NCBI GenBank assembly: GCA_024640745.1
Contig: JAHEEL010000001.1
Location: 1-33,956 of the forward strand
From: Actinomycetes bacterium
GTDB taxonomy: Bacteria; Actinomycetota; Acidimicrobiia; Spongiisociales; UBA5794
Direction of reading: 5' to 3'
DNA length: 33,956 bases
Positions 15,003 to 23,579 of this stretch are shown here, piece after piece. How positions within the stretch are numbered: position 1 is the stretch's first letter; every line of letters begins with the position of its first letter. The translations under genes were made by a program, and so were the position numbers. The notes beneath the pieces were generated by a model. It saw nothing but the letters and a program-made list of their open reading frames with translations, did no database searches and had not been told where the DNA came from.

Positions 15003-15037
15003 GTCTCCGATCTAGCGTCTCTCGTCTCGTGTCTCCG
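15003..15037 (+). repeat. heptamer repeat array B (5 units)
   Basis: Five contiguous 7-bp units in phase: GTCTCCG, ATCTAGC, GTCTCTC, GTCTCGT, GTCTCCG. It lies between the convergent Thr-rich protein and ABC exporter genes. An inverted unit ACGAGAC (14986-14992) precedes the array and could pair with GTCTCGT at 15024-15030. Confidence 0.6.
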
Positions 15038-15067
15038 TCGGCGCCGGCGACAAGCGACCACCAGGTC

Positions 15068-16819
15068 CTACTCGGCTGTGGCACCCTCCCAGTCACCGTG
15101 CAGATCCGCGTACACCCCACCTCCGGCCACCAAGTCGACATGCCGTCCACGTTCGACGAGCCGGCCGGCGTGGAACACGAGGACGGTGTCGGCTGCCTCG
15201 GCCGTCGAGAGCCGGTGCGCCACGGTGATCGATGTCCGCCCGGTTGTCAGGCGCTCGATCGCCCGGCGGATCTGGACCTCGAGCGCCGGGTCGACTGCAG
15301 AGGTCGCCTCATCGAGCACGAGCAGATCGGGATTCGCAATCCAGGCACGAACGATCGCTACGAGCTGACGCTCCCCGGCAGAGAGGTTCGAACCTCGCTC
15401 ACCGACGTGGGCATGGATTCCTCCCGGAAGTGACTCAGCCCACTCCAGGAGCCCGAGATCCGAGATTGCCGTTCGGATGCCGCCATCGTCGACACCCGGC
15501 CTGCCGTACCGGATGTTGTCGGCCACCGAACCGTCGAACAGGAATCCCTCCTGGGGCACGTAGGCAACCCGCGAACGCAGTGAATCGAATCGAACCGCGT
15601 CGATCGGCACGTCGCCGAGCGTGATCGCCCCCTCCGCCGGATCGAGCAGTCGGGTAGCGAGCTTTGCGAAGGTCGTCTTGCCGGAACCCGTCTCACCGAC
15701 AACCGCAACGCGCTCGCCGGCTGCAATCCCGACCGTGACGTCCGTCAGCACATCGTCCCCCGTCGGATACCGGAATCGCACCCTGTCGAATCGAATGTCG
15801 AGCGGACGATCGGGGAGATCGGTTCCGTCCACCGGGTCCTCGATATCGATCGGGGCATCGAGCACCCGCAGCACTTTGCGAAGGCCGGCGCCGGCGGACT
15901 GGGCCTGATTGATGGTCTCGACGAGCATCTGCACCGGCTCCACCAACAGCGTCACGAGAAACAGGAAGGCGACGAGCGTCCCGGCGCTCAGGCCCCACGA
16001 ATCCCCGAAGACCACACCGATGGCGATGGCCGAGGCCGTGATGACGCCGGCGAACATCTCGGCGGACGAAAACAGCACTGCAGCAAGGGCGCCGGCGCCG
16101 TATTCAGCCCGGTATTGCCGATCAAGTGCTGTGGTGACCTTGCCGAGGACGGCAGACTCCATTCCAAACGCGCGCACCGTCGGCAGCCCCGCCGTGGCTT
16201 CGCCGATGACCGAGAGCGAGTCGGCCACCCGCTCGCGTACCCGGTCGTGGGCCCGCCGGAGAATGCGCTGGAACCAGACGAGCATCAGCGAGTAGGCGAA
16301 CACCCCGACAGCGATCATCAGGGCGAGGCGCCATTCGTAGGCAACCATGACGGCCACTGCGAGCGCGATCTGGGCAGCGCCGAGGATCAAGCCGACTCCG
16401 CCCCATTCCATGAATTGCTGCATCGTCTCGATATCCGAGGTGACCCGGCTGACCAGCGCACCGCGTCGCTCGCCTTGGACATGGAGCATCGAGAGCCGGT
16501 GGAGATACTCAAACGTCGTGACGCGCAGGTCGGTCAGTCCCGTTATCGACGACCGGGCAAGCCGGGCCAACGACGTGCGCCGCGCCCACATCGCCAGAGC
16601 AATCGCCACCAGCGCAACGAGGCCGGGCGCGATCACGTCGGACGTTGCTACATCGCCGGAGAGCAACACCGAGTCGATGATGCGCTGAATCGTGACCGGC
16701 ACCACGAGCTGCAGCGCCGTCCCAACGACCGCGAGCGCCAGGGTCAGCCCGAGGCCTCTCGAGAGGGCCGGCGCGATTCGGAAGGCACGGTGCAAGACAC
16801 CGCCGGTCGAGTCCGTCAC
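15068..16819 (-). CDS. ABC exporter half-transporter, canonical-ATPase subunit
   Basis: This 583-aa exporter has a six-helix type IV transmembrane domain (about residues 15-310) and an ATPase domain (about 335-575). The ATPase has Walker A GETGSGKTT, Walker B LLVLDEATSAVD with the catalytic Glu intact, and H-loop TVAHRLST with its His. The signature motif is LSAGERQ instead of LSGGQ. This combination is typical of the catalytically complete Walker partner in heterodimeric exporters, whose altered signature belongs to the degenerate site. It begins with GTG inside the stop of the upstream half-transporter (4-bp overlap), so equal synthesis of both subunits is likely. The family exports drugs, lipids or peptides; the substrate is unknown. 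Confidence 0.93.
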   Translation of the reverse strand: MTDSTGGVLHRAFRIAPALSRGLGLTLALAVVGTALQLVVPVTIQRIIDSVLLSGDVATSDVIAPGLVALVAIALAMWARRTSLARLARSSITGLTDLRVTTFEYLHRLSMLHVQGERRGALVSRVTSDIETMQQFMEWGGVGLILGAAQIALAVAVMVAYEWRLALMIAVGVFAYSLMLVWFQRILRRAHDRVRERVADSLSVIGEATAGLPTVRAFGMESAVLGKVTTALDRQYRAEYGAGALAAVLFSSAEMFAGVITASAIAIGVVFGDSWGLSAGTLVAFLFLVTLLVEPVQMLVETINQAQSAGAGLRKVLRVLDAPIDIEDPVDGTDLPDRPLDIRFDRVRFRYPTGDDVLTDVTVGIAAGERVAVVGETGSGKTTFAKLATRLLDPAEGAITLGDVPIDAVRFDSLRSRVAYVPQEGFLFDGSVADNIRYGRPGVDDGGIRTAISDLGLLEWAESLPGGIHAHVGERGSNLSAGERQLVAIVRAWIANPDLLVLDEATSAVDPALEVQIRRAIERLTTGRTSITVAHRLSTAEAADTVLVFHAGRLVERGRHVDLVAGGGVYADLHGDWEGATAE

Positions 16820-18636
16820 GGTGCGCCGTCCTCCGCTCGCCGCGCGGCGTCTTCCTCGTAGGCGCGCAGGAGCCGCTCGTAGCCGGGCTGTGTCGCGAGG
16901 AGCTCCTCGTGCGTGCCGTGAGCGACGACACGTCCCTCGTCCATGAACACGATCTCATCGGTCAGGATGATCGACGACCGCCGGTACGCGACGATCACGA
17001 CCGTCGAGGGAAGCTCCGCACCCTGGAGGCCGCGCAGGATCTCGGTCTCCACCGAAGGATCGACTGCCGACGTCGCATCATCGAGGACGAGAACGCGGGG
17101 ACGCCGCACAAGCGCTCGAGCGAGAGCGATTCGCTGTCGCTGACCGCCGCTCAGCGAGGTGCCGCGCTCACCGATCTGCGTGTCGTAGCCATCCGGCAGT
17201 TCGGTGATGAACCTCTCCACCCCGGCCAGGCGCATGGCACGTAGTACATCCTCGTCGGGGACGTCCGAGCCGAGCGTCACGTTGCCCCACACGGTGTCGT
17301 CGAACAAGAACGACTCCTGCGACACGTAGGCGACCTCGAGCGCGAGCTCCGATCGAGCGAACTGGCGGAGATCGCGCCCGTCGATGTGAATGGCTCCGTC
17401 CGTCGGGTCCCACAGGCGGGCCAGCAGCATCGTCAGCGTCGACTTGCCCGAAGCCGTCGGTCCGACAACCGCCACGGTACGCCCGGCGGGGATCTCAAAC
17501 CGCAGGTCGCTGAGGACCGGTTCGCCGTCTCCGTAGGCGAATTGAACCTCACGGGACTCGAGTTCCGCACCGTCCGGAACGGGGCGAGCCGCGAGGACAC
17601 CGTGATCGATGAGCTCATCGGCATCGAGGATCTCCTGGACCCGAGTCCAGGCCGCCTGGCTGTGCGCCATCTCGAAGATGACGAAGCCGATGAGCTGGAG
17701 GGGGAACGCCATCAGCGTGATGAGATACACGACGGCGACCATCTCGCCCGCGGTCATCGCTGCGTTGATCACGAGCATGGCCGCGGCGACGAGCATCACG
17801 ATGTTGAGCGCCGCCGGTATCGACTCGACGATGGCGCGGAAGTCGGCGAACCGGACGCCGATATCGATCAGTCTCGTCCGGAGCACCTCGGCGGCGATGC
17901 GGAAGCGGGCGACCTCGTACGCCTCACGTCCGAGCGCCTTGACGGTGAGTGCCCCGTCGATGCTCTCGTGGGCGATCTCGCTGACTTTGCCGCGTTCGTA
18001 CTGGGCTTCCTCGAAATCGGCGAACAACGAGAAAGCCCCCCGGATGTCGATGGCCACGAGAATCGACAAGCCGAGAAGAGCGATGACGCCGAGGATCCAG
18101 TGCGTCGCGAAGATGAGGATGATCGTTCCGATGAGCAGTAGCGAGGCGCCCGCTGCGTACGGCAGCGGGGCAAGGACGAACGTGCCGGTCTGCGTGTCCA
18201 CTTCGCTGACCGAGAGCAGGTCGCCGGTGGAACGCCGGTCGTGCCAGGCCAGCTGAAGACGCAGCTGTTGCTCGATCAGCTTTTCGCGAGCGTCCGCCCG
18301 GGTGCGGAACTGCAGGGCGCTGGCAGCCGTCCTCCGCAACGTGATCCCGACGGCCTTCCACAGCGCCACACCCATCACGGCGACGACCGCAACGGCTACC
18401 CGGTTCCCGATCGCTTCGCCGCCGTCGAGGACTGGGATGATCACCAGATCGGTGATCCGCCCAACGACGACCGCCGATGCAACGATCGCCGAAACGAACA
18501 GCGCCGCGCCGAGGACGGCAAGCGTGAAAGACCACGGATGCCACCGGACGAACTGCCGAATCAGCCGCATGCCCCCCGCAACCACTTCACCCAACCGAGC
18601 CGGCGCGGCAGCGTCACGACGAACGGGAGCGGTCAT
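16816..18636 (-). CDS. ABC exporter half-transporter, degenerate-ATPase subunit
   Basis: This 606-aa exporter has a six-helix transmembrane domain (about residues 30-320) and an ATPase domain (about 355-590) with Walker A GPTASGKST and canonical signature LSGGQRQ. Walker B is VLVLDDATSAVD, with Asp at residue 520 replacing the catalytic Glu, and the H-loop is IVAYRRSS, with Tyr551 replacing His. These are the standard marks of the degenerate subunit in heterodimeric exporters such as TM287/288 or BmrCD. ATG 18636 is preferred over the GTG at 18663, but no ribosome site supports either; an ATG 22 codons further in, preceded by GGGGGG, is also possible. Operon mate: the following half-transporter. 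Confidence 0.92.
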   Translation of the reverse strand: MTAPVRRDAAAPARLGEVVAGGMRLIRQFVRWHPWSFTLAVLGAALFVSAIVASAVVVGRITDLVIIPVLDGGEAIGNRVAVAVVAVMGVALWKAVGITLRRTAASALQFRTRADAREKLIEQQLRLQLAWHDRRSTGDLLSVSEVDTQTGTFVLAPLPYAAGASLLLIGTIILIFATHWILGVIALLGLSILVAIDIRGAFSLFADFEEAQYERGKVSEIAHESIDGALTVKALGREAYEVARFRIAAEVLRTRLIDIGVRFADFRAIVESIPAALNIVMLVAAAMLVINAAMTAGEMVAVVYLITLMAFPLQLIGFVIFEMAHSQAAWTRVQEILDADELIDHGVLAARPVPDGAELESREVQFAYGDGEPVLSDLRFEIPAGRTVAVVGPTASGKSTLTMLLARLWDPTDGAIHIDGRDLRQFARSELALEVAYVSQESFLFDDTVWGNVTLGSDVPDEDVLRAMRLAGVERFITELPDGYDTQIGERGTSLSGGQRQRIALARALVRRPRVLVLDDATSAVDPSVETEILRGLQGAELPSTVVIVAYRRSSIILTDEIVFMDEGRVVAHGTHEELLATQPGYERLLRAYEEDAARRAEDGAP

Positions 18637-18809
18637 GACAGAAATGCTAGGAACACACAGCACGCTGCCGTTCGCTGCTCACCGAACTGCTCCGGTTCGC
18701 TACCGCGAATCCCGCCTTTCGACTATCGGCTCGTGGCAGGCAACCGGCGACTCAACCGCTGGACTATGCCACCTCCTTCCACCACAATGGGGGCAACACA
18801 GGAGATGGC

Positions 18810-20363
18810 ATGAACATCGAAGAGCTTCAGGTTCGTGCGCGGGCAATCGTCAACGACCCGCGACTCTCATACCACCAGCGACGCCACTATCTCGCGGGCC
18901 TGGCGGAAGAAGCGCTCGACTACCCGGCCCTGTCAGCCGACGCGGTCGACGCGTTGAACAAGCGAATCATCTGCGACCTGTACGAGGGCCACGCCCCATA
19001 CCGCGGCCGCTATATCCTTCCGGACTACGCGAAAGCGTTGCGCAACGGCTCGACGTTCCTCGAACTCGATCCTCCGGAGACCCTCGACGACGCGCTGAAC
19101 TTCCTTCTCATTCTGTACACGCAGGTGCCGTCGATCACCGGCTACCCCGTCTACCTCGGTGATCTCGACAAGGACCTGGCACCGTACGCCGAGGGTGTTT
19201 CGGACGAGCACCTCTACCAGTCGCTCAAGCGTTTCTGGATCGCCCTGGACCGAATGCTGCCGGACGGGTTCGTTCACATGGACCTGGGTCCGCGCGACGG
19301 TCGCATCATCCGCATGGTGTTTCGGATCGAGCGAGAACTGCTCCAGGTGGTTCCCAACCTCACGTTCAAGGTCGATCCGAACCTCACACCGGACGACCTG
19401 ATCCGGGATGCGGTCGAGACGGTGTTCGAGACCGCGAAGCCGCACTTCGTCAATCACCCCATGATGATCCGCGATTTCGGCGACGACGCCTATGCCTCGG
19501 TCAGCTGCTACAACTCGCTGCGGATCGGTGGCGGCTCCCATACCCTGAACCGCCTGAACCTCAAAGAAGTGGCCCTCGTCCACAACGGCGACACCGAGGC
19601 CTTCTTCGAAGAGACGCTTCCGCACTACGTCGAGCTCAATGCCGAGCTGATCGAAGCGCGCATCCGCTACCTCGTTGAAGACGCGAAGTTCTTCGAGCAC
19701 GACTTCCTCGCCAGGGAAGGCCTCATCTCCCTCGACCGGTTCTCCGCGATGTACGGGGTCTACGGGCTGGCCGAATGCGTGGACACGCTCATGGAGAACG
19801 CCGGCAAGTCGGGCCGCTACGGCCACGACGACGAGGCGAACGAACTGTCGTACCGAATCGTGCGCGCCGTGGCGGATCAAGTCGCTGCCCGGCCGATGCC
19901 GTATTGCGAGGGCAACGGCGGCCGCTGCATGCTGCACTCGCAGTCGGGCATCGACGTCGACGTCGACGTGACGGCGGGGACACGCATCCCGATCGGGTCG
20001 GAACCTTCGATGTTCGAGCACATCGCCTGTGTCGCCCCCCACCACGATGTCTTCATGTCCGGCGTCAGCGACATCTTCCACGTCGAGGACACGGCGCGGC
20101 GGAATCCGCAGGCCGTCGTCGACATCATCCGCGGAGCGTTCGAGGCAGGGATGCGTGACTTCACGTTCAATCTCGACACCAACGGGTTCATCCGTATCAC
20201 CGGATATCTCGTCCGCAAGTCGGACATCGCGGCATTTGCAGATGAGGGAGGCCGGCACGGTTCGACCGTGTTCGCGGCCGGCTCCGTCGAGAACTCCCAT
20301 GTCCTGGATCGTGCGGTGAAGCGCGTCCTGATCCGTGAACACCATACGCGGCCGCCTCAATAA
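18810..20363 (+). CDS. yjjI: YjjI-family glycine radical enzyme
   Basis: This 517-aa protein matches the length (about 516) and layout of the YjjI (DUF3029) family. The presumed thiyl-radical Cys is C233 in SCYNSLRIGGG. The C-terminal glycyl-radical loop is RITGYLVRK with the radical-bearing Gly at G465, matching the RVxGY-type signature of pyruvate formate-lyase-like enzymes. The active radical form would be oxygen-sensitive and must be generated by the activase encoded next. The reaction of YjjI is unknown. The start ATG 18810 has AGGAG about 6 nt upstream. The 3' end overlaps the activase start by 29 nt, so the two are co-translated. The family is best known from anaerobes and enterobacteria, so its presence suggests microaerobic or anaerobic metabolism. 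Confidence 0.92.
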   Translation: MNIEELQVRARAIVNDPRLSYHQRRHYLAGLAEEALDYPALSADAVDALNKRIICDLYEGHAPYRGRYILPDYAKALRNGSTFLELDPPETLDDALNFLLILYTQVPSITGYPVYLGDLDKDLAPYAEGVSDEHLYQSLKRFWIALDRMLPDGFVHMDLGPRDGRIIRMVFRIERELLQVVPNLTFKVDPNLTPDDLIRDAVETVFETAKPHFVNHPMMIRDFGDDAYASVSCYNSLRIGGGSHTLNRLNLKEVALVHNGDTEAFFEETLPHYVELNAELIEARIRYLVEDAKFFEHDFLAREGLISLDRFSAMYGVYGLAECVDTLMENAGKSGRYGHDDEANELSYRIVRAVADQVAARPMPYCEGNGGRCMLHSQSGIDVDVDVTAGTRIPIGSEPSMFEHIACVAPHHDVFMSGVSDIFHVEDTARRNPQAVVDIIRGAFEAGMRDFTFNLDTNGFIRITGYLVRKSDIAAFADEGGRHGSTVFAAGSVENSHVLDRAVKRVLIREHHTRPPQ

Positions 20364-21192
20364 GGTCCTCCGTTTCTCGACGGTCGACGGACCCGGCAAT
20401 CGGTTCGTCATCTTCACACAGGGCTGCAACTTCAACTGCGTGAACTGCCACAACCCGTACACGATTGCTGACTGCAACCACTGCGGGCTCTGCGTCGAGT
20501 CGTGCCCCGAGCTTGCGTTGAAGCTCGATCCGGGGCCCCGCGTCGTTGTCGATCGGGCCCGGTGTACCGGCTCCGACGTGTGCATCGAGGTCTGCCCGTT
20601 CGATTCCACGCCCCTCGCCTACGAGGCCACCGTCGCCGAGGTGCTCGAACAGATCCGAGAGACCGCAAAGTTCATCTCCGGCATCACCGTCTCCGGAGGC
20701 GAGGCGACTGAGCAGACCGGCTTTCTCGTTGCTCTGTTCTCGGCGATGAAATCCGACCCGCACCTCGCGCACCTCACGACGTTCGTCGATACCAACGGCT
20801 CGGCGTCGCGCGCGGTGTGGGACCGGCTCGCCCCCGTGATGGATGCGGCGATGGTCGATCTCAAGGCACTCGACGAGACGACCCATATCCGCCTCACCGC
20901 CGCCTCCAATGTCGATGTGCTCGAGTCGATCCGGTACCTCGCGTCCATCGATCGACTCTACGAAGTGCGGCTCTTGATCATGCCCGGATACAACGACGAT
21001 CCGGAGACGGTCGACCACACAGCCGAGTGGCTCCGCTCCGTCGACCCCTCCATGCGAATCGTCGTGATCGGCTTTCGAAGTCATGGCCTCCGGCCCGGAT
21101 TCGAGTACCTCGAGGAGGCAACGCCGGATGCAACACGACAGATCGGCGACCGAATCCAACGATTCGGATTCACGGACGTCGTGGTGGTGTAG
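20335..21192 (+). CDS. yjjW: YjjW-family glycine radical enzyme activase (radical SAM)
   Basis: This 285-aa protein has the radical SAM motif GCNFNCVNCHNP (CxxxCxxC; C31, C35, C38) near the N-terminus. An inserted bacterial-ferredoxin-like segment follows, with CNHCGLCVESCP and a second group around CTGSDVCIEVCP, as in other glycyl radical activases with extra [4Fe-4S] clusters. Later motifs include SGGEAT (the GGE SAM-binding motif) and MVDLKALD. It would abstract H from the Gly465 loop of the YjjI partner using SAM. Length matches E. coli YjjW (about 287). The start is GTG 20335, lying inside the yjjI 3' end. It is convergent with the L,D-transpeptidase gene with only 13 bp between stops. 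Confidence 0.93.
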   Translation: MNTIRGRLNKVLRFSTVDGPGNRFVIFTQGCNFNCVNCHNPYTIADCNHCGLCVESCPELALKLDPGPRVVVDRARCTGSDVCIEVCPFDSTPLAYEATVAEVLEQIRETAKFISGITVSGGEATEQTGFLVALFSAMKSDPHLAHLTTFVDTNGSASRAVWDRLAPVMDAAMVDLKALDETTHIRLTAASNVDVLESIRYLASIDRLYEVRLLIMPGYNDDPETVDHTAEWLRSVDPSMRIVVIGFRSHGLRPGFEYLEEATPDATRQIGDRIQRFGFTDVVVV

Positions 21193-21205
21193 CGGTCCCG
21201 GGAGC

Positions 21206-22339
21206 CTACGGGAGCATGATCACGCGGGTGCCGACATCGGCCCACCCGAACGTGAATTCGGCGTCATCGAAGTCCTGCCGTACGCATCCCCCGGATCGCA
21301 ACGTCCCGAGCTGCTCCTTGGTCTGGAGCGGCGACTTGTCCGGGTTGATCGGGATCGAGTGGAAGCCGTACGGCCACTCGTCCCGGGCGAAGCGCACCAT
21401 GAACTCCATGGTGATGCCATCGTAGGGTGCCCACGCGTACCGGGATTTCGAGTAGACGTTGTATCGATCCGGCGTGGGGACGCCGCGCCGGCCCGAGACC
21501 TGATGTGTCTTGGCGAGCTCACCCGTCGCCTCGACGAACCACACCCTGGCTTCCCGATTGGCGTAGATGATCCGGCGACCCGATCCGACGGCGGGATACG
21601 GCAGCGGTGGCTTCTCAGGATGCACCGTGCCGGTCGCCGCCACATACTCCGGCGAATCTGTGAACGCCACCACCAGGCTCCCCCGACTCAGCTCGCCTCT
21701 ATTCAGCAACTCGACGAAGGGAGCGATTCCACCCGCTCCCGGCTCGCGGCCCAGAACGGATTGGTACAGGATCGGGATGAGGGCTTCATCCGACGGATCG
21801 CCGTGGCGGTCGATGAACTCCGTGCTGGTGGTGAACGCCTCCGCGATCGTTGCGAGCGGAAGGCCGTTCCAGTAGCGGCGGGCCCAGTACTCGACCTCGA
21901 GGGAATCAGGCTCGCGCCCAAACAGACCGCAATAGAGCCGCACGACCGAATCGGAGACCGCCCGATCCGTTCGTTGCGGGCCCACGTCACCAAGCGCATT
22001 GGCCGGTGGTGTAGCCGCCGTAGCGGCCGTCACCAACGCGGAGCCGCGCGTGCCTGAAGCCGCCCACAGGCTGGCCTCATCCGGATAGCGGATCGACGCC
22101 ATCGGCATGTCCTCGGCGTCGGGGTCCCCGACGACGATCGCAGGGTCCGCCGCCGGCATCAGGCCGGGGACGAGGACGCCGTGGTCGGCCTCCGAATAGG
22201 TCGAGAACGAACGGCAACCGGCCGCGACAAAGCCGGACGCTGCTTCGGCACGAGGTCCGTCGACGACGATCGCCGAACCAACCACCGCAACAGCTGCCAG
22301 GCAGACGGCGAAGACCCTCACAGGCAACCGATGGTCCAT
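21206..22339 (-). CDS. secreted L,D-transpeptidase with DUF4214-like domain
   Basis: This 377-aa protein has a signal peptide (about residues 1-34, AVCLAAVAVVGSAIVV then ...AEAASG). A DUF4214-like segment follows (about 125-235): VVRLYCGLFGREPD and LYQSVLGREPG, two copies of the Y..vLgRePD repeat, with FTTSTEF and FTDSPEY. The C-terminal YkuD-type catalytic domain (about 255-377) has FHSIPIN for the conserved His region and SGGCVRQ with catalytic Cys at C352. L,D-transpeptidases make 3-3 cross-links in peptidoglycan or anchor proteins outside the membrane; DUF4214 is found in surface proteins. The start ATG 22339 has only a weak GGGG upstream. It is divergent from the VOC gene, 118 bp away. 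Confidence 0.85.
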   Translation of the reverse strand: MDHRLPVRVFAVCLAAVAVVGSAIVVDGPRAEAASGFVAAGCRSFSTYSEADHGVLVPGLMPAADPAIVVGDPDAEDMPMASIRYPDEASLWAASGTRGSALVTAATAATPPANALGDVGPQRTDRAVSDSVVRLYCGLFGREPDSLEVEYWARRYWNGLPLATIAEAFTTSTEFIDRHGDPSDEALIPILYQSVLGREPGAGGIAPFVELLNRGELSRGSLVVAFTDSPEYVAATGTVHPEKPPLPYPAVGSGRRIIYANREARVWFVEATGELAKTHQVSGRRGVPTPDRYNVYSKSRYAWAPYDGITMEFMVRFARDEWPYGFHSIPINPDKSPLQTKEQLGTLRSGGCVRQDFDDAEFTFGWADVGTRVIMLP

Positions 22340-22457
22340 GAACCCCGCAACCTACCCCGGGATGGGCGCAAGGTCGAGGAATCCGCAACCCAGGAGCGAT
22401 ACGTCCCGTAGGGTTGCGGCGGAGATGGCGACCGCGCCGCAGGAGGAGGAATCACCG

Positions 22458-23228
22458 ATGGGCTATCCCAACGGGCTATTCACATGGGCCGACGTAGCAG
22501 TCCCGGACACGCACCGAGGGGCGGCGTTCTACACCGGGCTCTTCGGATGGGAGGCGGTCGAGCCTTCGGCCGGCGATTCCATGCAGTACACCATGTTCAT
22601 GCTCGACGGCGAGGCCGTCGCCGGCATGGGTGCCCTGCATCAGAAGGACATCGACGCCGGCAGGCAGCCCGTGTGGTCGTCGTACATATCGGTCGACGAC
22701 GTCGATGCCACGGCGGCGAAGGCGACAGAACTCGGCGCCACGCTCCTGGCGCAACCGATGGAGATCCCAGGATCGGGGAAGATGCTCATCGCGATCGACC
22801 CGGTCGGCGCAGCGATCAGCTTCTGGCAGGCGGGGGGCCACGATGGCGCCGGGGTGTTCAACGTCCCTGGTGCGATGACGTGGAATGAGCTGGGGTGCCG
22901 CGACGTCGAGTCCGCCAGAGCCTTCTACACCAAGCTGCTCGGCTGGGGATCCGAAGTGCAGCACATTGGCGACTTCTCGTATCTCGTCGTCTCCGTCGGT
23001 GGTCGGCCCAACGCCCGCATCTACGACATGACCGGTATGCGCCCCGACGAGGTTGCCCCGCACTGGTTCGTCTGGTTCGCGGTCGACGACGCGGATAACG
23101 CGGTCGAGCGGGCCCGATCACTCGGCGGAACGATCCAACAGGAGCCGTTCGACACGCCATTCGGCCGCATGGCCGCCATCAGCGACCCCCAAGGGGCACC
23201 CTTCGGCATCGTCGCGTCCAACGAGTAG
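22458..23228 (+). CDS. two-domain VOC (glyoxalase/bleomycin resistance-like) protein
   Basis: This 256-aa protein consists of two tandem VOC domains (about 5-125 and 135-254). Each has the AFYTGLFGW / AFYTKLLGW motif near its start and a terminal DPVGAAISFWQ / DPQGAPFGIV strand. It resembles the CFP30B/27-kDa antigen type of actinobacterial VOC proteins. VOC enzymes act on small molecules through a metal site; no substrate can be named. ATG 22458 is supported by AGGAGGAGG about 9 nt upstream; an earlier in-frame ATG at 22425 would place that site inside the gene. A heptamer array begins 21 nt after the stop, before the DUF1876 gene. Confidence 0.9.
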   Translation: MGYPNGLFTWADVAVPDTHRGAAFYTGLFGWEAVEPSAGDSMQYTMFMLDGEAVAGMGALHQKDIDAGRQPVWSSYISVDDVDATAAKATELGATLLAQPMEIPGSGKMLIAIDPVGAAISFWQAGGHDGAGVFNVPGAMTWNELGCRDVESARAFYTKLLGWGSEVQHIGDFSYLVVSVGGRPNARIYDMTGMRPDEVAPHWFVWFAVDDADNAVERARSLGGTIQQEPFDTPFGRMAAISDPQGAPFGIVASNE

Positions 23229-23249
23229 GGCGAACGGCCAAGACCGAAG

Positions 23250-23277
23250 GTCTTTGCTCTTTGCTCTTTGCTCTTTG
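23250..23277 (+). repeat. heptamer repeat array C (4 units)
   Basis: Four contiguous 7-bp units in phase: GTCTTTG, CTCTTTG, CTCTTTG, CTCTTTG. The first unit is half of a small hairpin (AGACC-GAA-GGTCT, 23241-23253). It lies downstream of the VOC gene and upstream of the DUF1876 gene, and shares the NTCT core of the other arrays though with a T-rich variant of the unit. Confidence 0.55.
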
Positions 23278-23336
23278 CCCCTAGTCACCGCGGCGAATCG
23301 TCGTCACAATTGACCTAGGCAACCTGGAGGAGTCTC

Positions 23337-23579
23337 GTGCAGAAGGACATCACCATCGACGTACACATCGAGGAAGACGAGACTACGACCACGGTCCGGA
23401 CGGTCCTCGATCTGAGGGGCGATCATTTCGAATCGCGGGGCCGAGCGCGAAGGAACCCGATCGACGAGCCCATGCCGGTCGTTGGTGAGGAGTTGGCGCT
23501 GGCCCGGGCTCTGAACGGCCTCCAGATGGAGGTCATGGAAGCCGCCCAGGACAAGATCGCCCGGTTCCTGACGGTCTGA
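23337..23579 (+). CDS. DUF1876 family protein
   Basis: This 80-aa protein follows the DUF1876 pattern: TIDVHIEEDETTTTVRTVLDL (first strands), the RGRARRNPIDEP motif corresponding to the family's GxGxARRxPxD, and VGEELALARALNGL. DUF1876 is a small actinobacterial family of unknown function with a dsRBD-like fold; it often sits near stress genes. The start is GTG 23337 with GGAGGAG about 5 nt upstream. Its TGA directly abuts the reverse-strand stop of the M23 peptidase gene with no gap. Confidence 0.85.
   Translation: MQKDITIDVHIEEDETTTTVRTVLDLRGDHFESRGRARRNPIDEPMPVVGEELALARALNGLQMEVMEAAQDKIARFLTV

Noticed and set aside
18690..18720. GGTTCG...GAATCCC looked like a tRNA T-arm
   Set aside because: The loop is too long and no acceptor, D or anticodon arms could be drawn around it.
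18933..20609. 558-codon minus-strand frame opposite yjjI/yjjW
   Set aside because: Antisense shadow of two recognised genes, with His/Asp/Arg-rich composition and no family match.
21193..21205. TCCCGGGA palindrome between yjjW and the L,D-transpeptidase as a terminator
   Set aside because: Only 8 bp with no loop and no T-run; too short to form a terminator hairpin.
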